Shown here: positions 1-9,800 of the stretch, piece after piece
Numbering within the stretch: the stretch's first letter is position 1
Layout: each line of letters begins with the position of its first letter
The notes under the pieces: model-generated
Seen by the model: only the letters and a program-made list of their open reading frames with translations
Database searches by the model: none
What the model was told of the DNA's origin: nothing
Origin: Syngnathus acus
Taxonomy: Eukaryota; Chordata; Actinopteri; Syngnathiformes; Syngnathidae
DNA length: 64,000 nt
Direction of reading: 5' to 3'
NCBI RefSeq assembly: GCF_901709675.1
Contig: NC_051102.1
Coordinates: 7,473,412 to 7,537,411 of the forward strand
Program-made: the position numbers and the translations under genes

Positions 1-3000
1 TACACCATGTATCCATTCTCCACGCAGAACGCAAAAGACTTCCAGAATCTTCTGTCAGTCTACCTGGACGCCGTGTTCTTCCCGTGCTTACGGGAGCAGG
101 ACTTCTGGTGAGCGTTTACGTCTCGTAGTGATTGTTTTTTTTTTTTCTGTACTCTCTGCTGTGGCGTCACAAGCGACAACTTTCCAGGCAGGAGGGCTGG
201 AGGCTGGAGAACGAAGACCCTGCCGACGCCAGCTCGCCTCTTGTCTTCAAAGGTGTGGTCTTCAATGAGATGAAAGGAGCCTTTGTGAGTCCATATCCCC
301 TTTCCTAACCTGAAATGGAAACCACCTGAGTGAAGTTGGCCCTTTTTTTCTGCTTGTTGGCAGTCAGACAACGAGCGCCTGTACGCTCAGCACCTCCAGA
401 ACAAACTTTATCCGGACCACACGTACTCTGTGGTATCCGGCGGAGAGCCGCTGGCCATCCCTGACCTCACCTGGGAGCAGCTCAAGGATTTCCACGCCAC
501 GCACTACCACCCCAGCAATGCCATGTGACACACTTTTTCCGCTCAGTTTTTTTTTTTTTGTCCCACATGGCCTCCTAATTTGAGTCTCCAAACTTCTGTC
601 CTGGATCTCTCCCGCTTCCGCGTCCACTGGTTCAGGTTCTTCACGTACGGCGACCTTCCTCTGGAGCAACACCTGAAGCAGATTGAGCAGGAGGCGCTCT
701 CCAAATTTGAACGTATCCAGACCAACACCCGCGTCCCGTCTCAGCCGCCCTGGGCCAGTCCGGTGAGCTCACCAAATAGTCTCGAGGATGCCGAATGTGA
801 AGGATGAGATGGAAGGTCTGTTTCTCGCGCCGTCCAGAGAGAAGAGCGCGTGACGTGCAGTCCCGACGCGATGGCTCCCGACGCCGCGCGACAGAGCACG
901 CTGTGTGTCAGCTACAAGCTGGGAGAGTACGACCGCAAATCTTGCTTTTTGAAGTGAGCGTCGCGCCCGTTGCCGTGACATTGAGATGCGGCCGTTTTGC
1001 TCCACAGCATCACCGACACCTTCGAAGCCTTCACCCTCAGCCTGCTGTCTGCTCTGATGACGTCTGGTCCCAACGCTCCGTTCTACAAAGCTCTCATCGA
1101 ACCCAAAATCGGAACGGACTTCTCCTCGGTGGTCGGGTGAGACGAGCAGGAGGAGAGCAAAGTCTGCAAGGGAAGTTCCAGTTTCCGTGCGGTGACACGG
1201 CGCTGTTGTTTTGGCCCGGGCAGATACGACGGCAGCACCAAGGAGGCGTCCTTCAGCATCGGCCTGCAGGGCATCGCCGAGTGCGACGCCGACAAAGTCA
1301 AGAACATCATCCGCCAAACCGTCGACAGCATTATCGAGTAAGTGGAAACGAGGGGGGGCGCGCCCGTGGGAACTTACTCGTCTTTTGTCGCCCTTCTGCC
1401 ATTTCCGCCCCTCATCAGGAGCGGCTTTGAGGACGAGAGGATCGAGGCGCTCCTGCACAAGACGGAGATCCAAATAAAGCACCAGTCCAGCAACTTTGGC
1501 CTCTCTTTGGCCTCGGTGAGCGTGCGCCGACCAACCCCAATGCCTCCGAGGCGGCCGGGTTTGTTTTTGTTAATCTGGAGCTGATTGCTGGTGCAGTATA
1601 TCGCGTCTTCCTGGAACCACGACGGCGACCCAGTGGAGCTCCTACAGATCAACAATAGCATCCGCGAATTTCGACGAGCCCTGCAGGAGAACCCGCGTTT
1701 CCTCCAGGACAAAGTCCAGCACTACTTGAAGGTTGGTGTGAGGGCAAGTGAGAATTTCAGGCAGGGTTGTCTTCAATGCCTTCAATGAAAATTCAAAGTC
1801 AATGCATTCTTTTAGCTCCTTGCGTTTCTTTGCGTCATCCAGGAGAACAGCCACAGACTCACGCTCTCCATGAGTCCCGACGACTCCTACCTGGACAAGC
1901 AGGTCTCGGCCGAGGAGCGCAAACTCCGGGAGAAGATCGCCGCGCTGTCTGATAGCGACAAGAAGGACATTTATGAGAAAGGTGCTGACAATCGCTCACA
2001 AAAAGGATTCTTCTTCATCGCGGTGTTCGAGACAAGTCCTCTTTGTTTGTCAGGTCTTCGGCTACTGGCAGCTCAAAGCGAGACGCAGGACGCTTCATGC
2101 CTGCCCACGCTCAAAGTGTCGGACATCGCACCCACCCTTGCCGCCACGCCTCTGCACATGACCAAAGCGGGTACGGCGCCGCGTGGAAGGCTCTCTTTCG
2201 TGACCATCAAATTAATTTTTTTCTGTGCTGATGCCCAGGCGGTGTTCCGCTTCAGCTGTGTGAGCAGCCCACCAACGGCTTGGTGTACTTCCGGGCCATG
2301 TGCAGCCTCAACACGCTGCCAGAGGACCTGAAGCTTTATGTGCCGCTCTTCTGCAGCGTCATCACCAAGTCAGTTGGCGTCACACCAGCCGCTCACTCAA
2401 TTTAGCCACCATTTATTTGCCCTTCATTTTTGGGTGTGTTCAGGATGGGCTGTGGCTCTCTGGACTACCGGCAGCAAGCTCAGCAGATGGAGCTGAAGAC
2501 AGGCGACATGTCCGTGTCCCCTCAGGTCATCCCCGACTGCGCCCACATGGACGTGTTTGAGCAGGTTGGCTCGGACTCGCTCGACCCCAAATTAGGCCAT
2601 TGCCGTCTCATCCCCACTGTCTGTCAGGGAGTCCTCTTGTCCTCCTCCTGTTTGGAGAGGAACCTCGCCGACATGTTGCAGCTGTGGGCGGAGATCTTCA
2701 ACAGCCCTCGCTTTGACGACCCGGAGCGCTTGCGGGTGCTGGTGATGATGTCCGCGCAAGAGCTGGCCAACGGGATCTCCTACGCCGGCCACGTCTACGC
2801 CATGACGCGGGCCGGACACCTTCTGACGCCAGCCGGAGAACTCCTCGAAACCTTTGACGGGATGGACCAGGTAGCCCAATTGGAGAATGTCCTTAACTGT
2901 GGTTGTTTCATTTGAAGCAGTGCCAGCAAAAAATGTTCTCCGTTCACTGTTGTGATCCTCAGGTGAGGTTCATGAAGAGGATAGCCGAGATGTCGGACCT

Positions 3001-4624
3001 GACCCCGGTCCTCCGCATGCTGCCCAGGATCAAGAAGCACCTTCTCAACCCTGAAAATATGAGGTGCCGCTCATTGTCCGGCATTCATAGTCTGAGGTGG
3101 GTGGCAAACCTAATGCGGACGTCGCTACAGGTGTGCCGTCAACGCCACACCCCAGGGGGCGTCCGAGTCAGTGCTCCACCTGGAGAACTTCATGACGGAC
3201 GTGGCCGGCAAGAGGAAGCGCTTCAAAGCCGTGCGACCAAACGTCATCCAGGTAAGAGAGTGAGTGGACCGCTTCGTGGGTGGAAAGAGCCTGAGGTCAG
3301 GCTAATGTTCTTTTTTTTCTCCACTAGAGGCCGCTAGATGTCAACAACATCTCTGGAGCCTGCAAGACGCTTGTGGCTGTAGGTCTTTGTTTTCATTTGC
3401 TCATCCTTTTCTGTCTTTTGGGAAAATTCAGCCCCAGAATTCCGTAGGCGTGTTTCCAGCGAATCCTTAATTGGCCTCACTTTCTTTTCAAGGATTCGAA
3501 TTTCCAGCCTTGTCACATGAAGACTTTCTTCCAGCTGCCATTTCCTGTCAACTTTGTCAGCGAGTCCATCCGCACTGTCCCCTACAGCCACAAAGACTAT
3601 GCCAGGTTTTGTGGAGAATTTCTTTGACTATTCTGACAATGTTGGCATTATGTGGGGAATGACTGGAGCAACTTTCTTTCTGTCGCCAGCCTCTGCGTGT
3701 TGGCAAGGATGATGACGGCCAAGTTTCTCCACGGTGAGATCCGAGAGAAGGGTGGAGCCTACGGGGGTGGAGCCAAAATGGCTGGAGGCGGCCTCTTCTC
3801 GTTTTACTCTTACAGGTGCCGAGTTGATTCGTTCGCTTGAATGCTGCCAGTCAAATCTTAGACAAGTAAACCAATTTTAATTTTCCTTCTTTGTGGCGTT
3901 TCAAAGGGATCCAAACTCGGTCCAGACGTTGTCCGCCTTCGGCAAGGGTGTCGACTGGGCCAAGTCAGGCAAGTTCAGCCAGCAGGACATCGACGAAGCC
4001 AAACTGTCCATCTTCTCCGCCGTCGACTCGCCTGTGGCACCCTCCAGCAAAGGTAACCGATGGCAACAGCCCCATTTTGAAGCCACGGGAGGCGAGCTAA
4101 AGGCTGCCGAGCGAGTCGAGCACTTGACTTGATGTTTTTGTTTTGGATGCAGGGATGTCCGTATTCCTGAGCGGAATCACAGACGAAATGAAGCAGCGGC
4201 ACCGCGAACGACTATTTGACGTCACCCGGGGAAACCTGCTGGACGTAGCTGAGAGGTTTGAGCTCAAGCCTTACTTCTCAAACTTGCCATTCATTCGTTT
4301 TGGCCTCCCAAAATAAACAAAACATTCAGCTCCTTTATTTTTTAAGAGTAGCAGTACGTAACGAAAAAACTGATGGAATCGTAATATGAAATGCAAATAA
4401 TTTAATAGAAATTCAATTCAAAGAAAAATAATTCAAAGAAAAATTCAATTGAAATAAAAATAAATAAATAAAAATTCAAGTAAAAAAAAAATGTCACAGA
4501 ATTTGATGGATTACGACATGTTTGCTGCAGGTACCTAAGCGTCGGGAGCAAGACGTACGGCGTTTCCATCTTGGGCCCAGAGAACGACGCCATCAAGAAA
4601 GATCCGTCCTGGGTGGTCAAATAA
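1..4624 (+). CDS. pitrm1: Presequence protease, mitochondrial (PITRM1/PreP), 3' part, 22 exons
   Basis: M16C zinc metallopeptidase that degrades cleaved targeting peptides and amyloid-like peptides in the mitochondrial matrix. Exons read as 1-107, 188-284, 364-524, 636-762, 838-926, 1008-1136, 1224-1337, 1419-1515, 1597-1731, 1843-1981, 2054-2170, 2239-2368, 2444-2564, 2628-2870, 2963-3063, 3131-3251, 3328-3378, 3493-3605, 3690-3815, 3907-4052, 4153-4255 and 4531-4624 (stop TAA 4622-4624). All have GT-AG borders and phases agree throughout, giving 886 codons before the stop. Human PITRM1 is about 1037 aa, so roughly 140-150 N-terminal residues, including the transit peptide and the HxxEH zinc motif, lie before the window. 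The translation follows human PITRM1 from the YPFSTQN segment to the C-terminal LGPEN segment. The C-terminal half carries the [13 protein letters not shown] stretch, whose Arg and Tyr form the substrate-binding pair of this family. It is convergent with crem. Confidence 0.97.
2628..2870 (+). CDS. pitrm1: pitrm1 exon encoding part of the C-terminal M16C region
   Basis: This is the longest pitrm1 exon in the window (243 nt, phase 0 at both ends). It starts [16 protein letters not shown] and ends FDGMDQ, colinear with human PITRM1 GVLFSSLCLDRNLPDM to FSGMDQ. Acceptor CTGTCAG and donor GTAGCC border it. Confidence 0.93.
3690..3815 (+). CDS. pitrm1: pitrm1 exon with the conserved Arg/Tyr substrate-binding motif
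   Basis: The exon encodes [20 protein letters not shown] followed by YGGGAK. In the PreP/pitrilysin family the Arg and Tyr of this segment hold the substrate backbone in the closed chamber. Both residues are intact, so the visible part of the enzyme looks functional. Confidence 0.93.
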
Positions 4625-4669
4625 ACCACAAAGTCACAAAGTATGCCAAACCATCCTGTACATATTGAA

Positions 4670-4870
4670 GTAACGAGACAAAGGATAATGTTATCATGTT
4701 GGAATAGAAAATTGCAAACCATCCCGGTGGCTGAAGTGACGTATTTCTGAAATGGGATGTTTGTCGCTAGACAGCGAGGCTGAACAAAGTTGCAGAGGAA
4801 ACACGTTTGAGGTAATATTGATGTAACCAGACAATTAATGTTATCATGTTGGAATAAAAAATTGCAAACT
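4670..4870 (+). repeat. 150-bp tandem duplication in the pitrm1 3' UTR
   Basis: Two related segments lie one after another. Each contains TTATCATGTTGGAATA followed by AAATTGCAAAC and then TTTCTGAAATG. The shared TTATCATGTT starts at 4691 in copy 1 and 4841 in copy 2, a 150-bp period. Copy 1 reads GGAATAGAAA and copy 2 GGAATAAAAA. Confidence 0.75.
4853..4858 (+). terminator. pitrm1: pitrm1 poly(A) signal AATAAA
   Basis: AATAAA lies 229 nt after the stop codon, in the second copy of the duplicated UTR segment. Another AATAAA overlaps the stop itself (4620-4625) but is too early to be the likely main signal. Confidence 0.6.
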
Positions 4871-5368
4871 AGCTCGGTGGAAAAGGGGAAGTGTTTCTGA
4901 AATGTCAGAAAGTGTGCAGTCATCACTTAAAAGTAGGCATAAATTTGGGAACCCCAACAGAAAACTTGCATCAATATGTAGTAGATTCTCCTTTTGCAGA
5001 AATAACTTCTAAACGCTTCCAATGATTGAAGGTATTTTGACCATTGTTCTTTGGAAAACACCCTTTAGGGTCAGAGTATCTCGGCCAATTGGTTCAAAAG
5101 TTGTGGCCAACGTAGAAAAGAGTGCAGTACCACATGTCCCCAGCAGAAGGCGTAGTTGCTGTATGATTCAGGTTAGTATTGTGTTTGGATTTTGGTATGT
5201 TCAAGGTAAATTTGGTTAAATTAAGACTTCACAAGACGGTACATCGTGCAAAAGTATTTTCTGGTCGTCACGGAAACCACTCGAGACAATCCCTTAATTG
5301 CGGCGTAATAATAGTCGCCTGCACAAACACACACTGAGGCAGTGCCGCTCTCTTAGCCACAAAACAAC
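4871..5368. other. Short gap between convergent pitrm1 and crem
   Basis: Between the pitrm1 poly(A) signal and the distal crem poly(A) signal I see no ORF with homology, no clear repeat and no RNA gene. Confidence 0.5.
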
Positions 5369-5374
5369 TTTATT
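5369..5374 (-). terminator. crem: Distal crem poly(A) signal
   Basis: TTTATT on the + strand reads AATAAA on the crem strand, about 1.36 kb after the crem stop. Two more AATAAA copies on this strand (5529-5534 and 5834-5839) could end shorter transcripts. Long AU-rich 3' UTRs are known for CREM/ICER; which signal is used cannot be seen. Confidence 0.45.
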
Positions 5375-6729
5375 CACGCCACAACAAAAACACAAAATGT
5401 ACAAAAAGGACAATTGGGGCACTTGTGTTTCTAAAAAGGTGTTAAATCATCTTTCAAAATAATGATCATTTGTTATGTGTGATAACTAATAATCGACTGG
5501 TTTTGGTTGTGCTTTGATAGACAAATAATTTATTCTTGGTATGATTTCAAGCAACGATATGTAACAAATTAACATAAAAATGGTCGAGACACTACGCCTG
5601 CTCGTGTAACATGTAGAATAGCTTGACCATTCAACCATATTGACAATTTCTATTAATGATGGTGGAGCAGCCAGGACAAACTGATTTGTTAGCTTTAGCA
5701 TCAGTTCTATTGTAAAGAATTGCATATTGCCTGTCAACAAAGACCACAATAATCCCACCGATGTTACAAAAGAGATGCGCTTCGTTGGCATTTAACATTG
5801 TGAATTTATCATCATGTCTGTCAACGATTGTGCTTTATTGGCGACTAGTTGAGCTCATTTTGCCAAGAAATAATCCTTGTTTGTATTCATTGAAGTCACA
5901 TATGGAAAGAGTGAACCCCAAAAGGAAGAGCTTAAAAATCAACGGGATACTACACTGGCCTGGGCTATAGCATTACTGTTGTCATGACAACTCATTGACT
6001 GCCTTAAGGTGATGTTTGAGGACAAGAGTGATGGTTGTGGACACAAGTACACAAATACATTTTTGTTAGAAAATAAACACGCTTTGTTAGCACTTTGTTA
6101 GCAATTTTAGCTTATCTTTCGCTTTTGAGAAATAGAATTGTCATTCCCACGGCCACCCGGAGCATCTTTAGCTACCGATAATGTCTGTCCCCTCATGTTC
6201 TTCGCGATGACCTTTGGACGAGACACACTTTTGTGTCGACATTTAATTACAATTTATCACTACTGGCATCTTCAGCGAGAATTGCATTACTGTTCACATG
6301 GCAAACTTCTGGTGTTTAATCTTTGTTTGTGACAATGAGTAATTAGAATTTAGCAACCGGCTTAGCATTTCCTCTCACGTCCTTGTCAAGTAGCAACATT
6401 CTTGGCTTTTGGATTAAATTGGTTGAATTGAAACAGCAGGGGAAGCCCCGGGCCACAAAAATTATCGCCAATTCTTTCCTAAATGCTGTTTTACACGTCT
6501 TCAAATGTAGTCATACAAGCTACCGCAAAAACGGTGCATTGAGGGTGCCATTCCCGGGAAGCGCTTTTCTTGCCAATCCTGGCTTTTCAATAGTCCGCAG
6601 CTGAATGGCGATCCCGGTAGGGGGGCGGGGGGGGGACATCGCAAAGGCTTGAGCAAGCGGACGCAGTCACGACAGTTTGTCGGGTTGCGGCGGAGGCGAG
6701 AAACAAATGGGAGCAGCTTTGGCATACTC
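5375..6729 (-). other. crem: crem 3' UTR (inferred)
   Basis: This 1.35-kb stretch follows the crem stop codon and precedes the distal AATAAA. It is AT-rich and contains no coding homology on either strand. A G-rich tract at 6616-6640 lies near its start. Confidence 0.5.
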
Positions 6730-6874
6730 TTACTCTCCCTTGTGGCAGTAAATGTCCTTGAGCGCCTTCAGTTCCTCAATCAGTGTCTTATTTTGGTTCT
6801 CCAACACGGCCACGCGGTTTTCCAGACACTTGACGTACTCCTTCTTTTTCCGCCGGCATTCTCGCGCAGCCTCC
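6730..6874 (-). CDS. crem: crem last exon: basic region end and leucine zipper
   Basis: Starts after acceptor TTTTGGGCAG and encodes EAARECRRKKKEYVKCLENR, then the zipper heptads (VAVLENQNKTLIEELKALKD) and IYCHKGE before TAA. It corresponds to the CREM DNA-binding domain II version. No alternative DBD-I exon is visible nearby. Confidence 0.95.
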
Positions 6875-9800
6875 CTGCCCAAAAGACAAAAAATTGAAGG
6901 ATGCACGATCCCGAACAGCTCAGGCCGGTGGCCAGTCAAGGCGCCGCCTACCTGTTCTTCATGAGCCGGACCTCTCTCTTGCGGGTGACTTCCTCGGTGT
7001 GGTGCAACAGTGGGCCGTGCGTGGCGCCCGGTGCCGCCGCCAGTACGATGCTGTGGGCTAGGCCTGAGGTGGGCGAGCGCAACTGGCAGGCGGGGATGTC
7101 TCCCGTGGCGGCTGTGGTAGAAGATGCATGTCAGATTATCACCTTCTGGGTGTTGTCTTCTCACAAATCGTTGCTTGTAAGCTAATGCTAACTCCAAAGA
7201 GGACTATGGAACTTCCCCATTTACTAATCACTGAGAAGCCTAGTCCCCGTTATATATCTCGTTTATTCTGGTTTTGTAGTTGGGCAAAAGATATTTGGCG
7301 CCATCTTGTGGCGTTGTAGGAATTATAGGCTTGATGTTTTTTCATCAGCATTTCAAAATGAAAGTCCGCTTTGGTTTTTCTGTGCACTTAGTTGTTATAT
7401 TTGCTTTATGATCTCATTCTGGACAGCAAAAGAGGAATTGAATGACTTCAACTGCTTTTGCTAAGTGCTAGCAAACGCTAATATTAAACTTGTGTTGTAA
7501 TATTGTTGCTCTCCTTGGATCAACTTTGATACAATATGTCAGTAAAAAGACATTCCTATCATAAATCGAAATTCTAAAATCTCAACTTCGGAAGGATGAG
7601 TCAGCATCGGGCACACAGTGATAAAAGGGGGGCGTGGTGACGTCACTTCATGCGTCTTTCTCTAGCCCCCCCCCCCCCTCTTCCCTTTTGTTCCAGGAAG
7701 TTACGATGACGTCAAAGTAGCACTTTCTTCTCCATCCCCTCCCCTCCCTCCACAACGTGTTGCTCACTCTCAGATGGACACAACTTTTTCGTCACAAAAC
7801 ACGACTAAGTGAGTGTGTGCGTGGAAATGTCTGCGTGTCCATTTATGTGCACACGCTCATAATTTGGTTTAAATCCACAATTAAGCGAAACAAACTTTCG
7901 CGACGGTATCCCGGTGGTGGAACGCACTTGTACAGGCGGCTCGTATGCGCATGCGCGAGCTAGAACCGGAAGACGACGACAACGAAGGCAAAGAAACCCA
8001 AGAAACCCCTTCAAAAAAAAAGAAAGAAAAGAAAGCGAAATAAGTAAACGCACGAGAGACCAAAAGAATGGACAGACGAACTAGTGAAAAAAACACAAAA
8101 GTTCTCCGCACCTGACTCGGTCTCATCTCCGGTAACAGCCATTGTTGTACCCCAGTGAGCCAGAACCGAAAAAGAGGAAAAATACAGCTGCTAAAGCAAA
8201 GCGCCTTCGTTTCCTCCCTGGCCGGCTGAATTCGTAAAGGCGCTCCGGCGCTCTCGCTTCCTTGACAGTCTTGCGTCGTCTCTGGCCGCTCGTCAACTTT
8301 CTGCCGGATTACAATTACCGACATTTGCGTCACGGTGACGTCACCGCGCCCGCTGAAGTCAGTGAAGACGCACTGACTAGTAGTCCCTCCCACTCCAGAG
8401 TAACGCCTCCCACTCCAGAGTAACGATGTCAAGGGAGAAGATGTTATTTTTAGAAGCAGTGACGCAACTACAAGGGAGCGAAAAACAAGAGGCCTTTCTT
8501 ATTGGCTGCTTCTGGAGAGGTAGGCGGGGCCATCGGCCAAAGAGTCATAAGGCTTGTGCCAAGTCCAGGAAGACGGGCGAATTTTACCCAACTTTTATTC
8601 ACAAAAAAATATTTCTATTTTGTTTTTTTCAGCCATCGTAGTGCAGTTTAAACCCATGGGTTGAAACCCTAATTTAAAACCCTCACCCTGTCTTGAAACC
8701 ATAATCCAACCACTTTAGTTTGAAACATTAACGTTTGCAAAAAAATGTCAAATAAAAGTACCTATAAACTCATGATTTTGGCTTGAAACCCTCATTTGAA
8801 ACCTTGATCTTTGCCTACCCCTTGTGATTTGAAACCCACACATTTGCTTGAAATCATACTTTGAACCCTACTTTGAAGCGCTAACCCTGATTTGCACCCC
8901 TATTCTAATCCTTAGCCCTAATTTGAAATACTAACAAAATCAACCCAGATTTAAGAGCAAAATTTTAAACCCGAACCACTGTTGAAACCCCAAACCCTGG
9001 CGTGGAATCCCTAACCTTAGAAGCCTACTTTCAAATCCTGACTGCAAACCTTACTTTGAAACCATACCTTGTATGATCATCTGTCCTGTTCGGATGTAGA
9101 ACTGGTGGGCGCCGCCTGGTGAGGCGGCGGCAGCGCTCTGCGAGATGGCGGCTGTGGAAATGGAACCTCAAAATTATTAGCTACCAGGATGTCATGACCT
9201 CAATTGTGACTAGCTTGACTAGTTTGTGCTTGTAAGCATTTTGATAGTGTGTGTGTGTTTATGCTGTAAAAAAAAAAAAAACGTTTGTAAAATAGTTGCG
9301 TGGGGTTTGCGGGCGGCAAATTGTTCAGTCACATGCGAGAGCGTCTCTGTAGAGCAGAGGAGTCAAACTTATTTTTGTCACCGGCTACTCTGTAGATACG
9401 GTTTCCCTTAGACGGCCGTTATGAATGTTTAATCGTCGCATCATATTGTCACATTTTACACAAACATAAGATAGATTACTAGCTTCCAAATCAGAATGCA
9501 GTTTTTTCAATTATTTTTCAAGTTACTCTTAAAAAAAATGTTAAAAAAATGTTCTTTATTACACAAGACAAATTTTGGAACAGATTTTAGCAAGGATCAT
9601 TTAAGTTGACAGTTTTGCTTTCAGGGGCCACATAACGTGATCTGGTTGACTTTCAACATCCATTGTATTGACTGTTACAGTTGTGTGGTTGCACTAAGCG
9701 TCTTCGCTCACCATATTGACCCAATCTCGCCTGGCAGCTTGTGGGCGTCGAAGAAGTCGAGTCACACTCGTCCTCTCTCACATCCTCGTCTATTTCGGAA

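Noticed and set aside
927-953. Longer end for the pitrm1 exon at 838, using the GT at 954
   Set aside because: It would insert nine residues; the donor at 927 gives [12 protein letters not shown], matching human [12 protein letters not shown] without a gap.
769-1482. 237-aa open frame on the - strand over pitrm1
   Set aside because: It overlies several real + strand exons with good splice sites and PITRM1 homology; GC-rich exons give antisense shadow frames.
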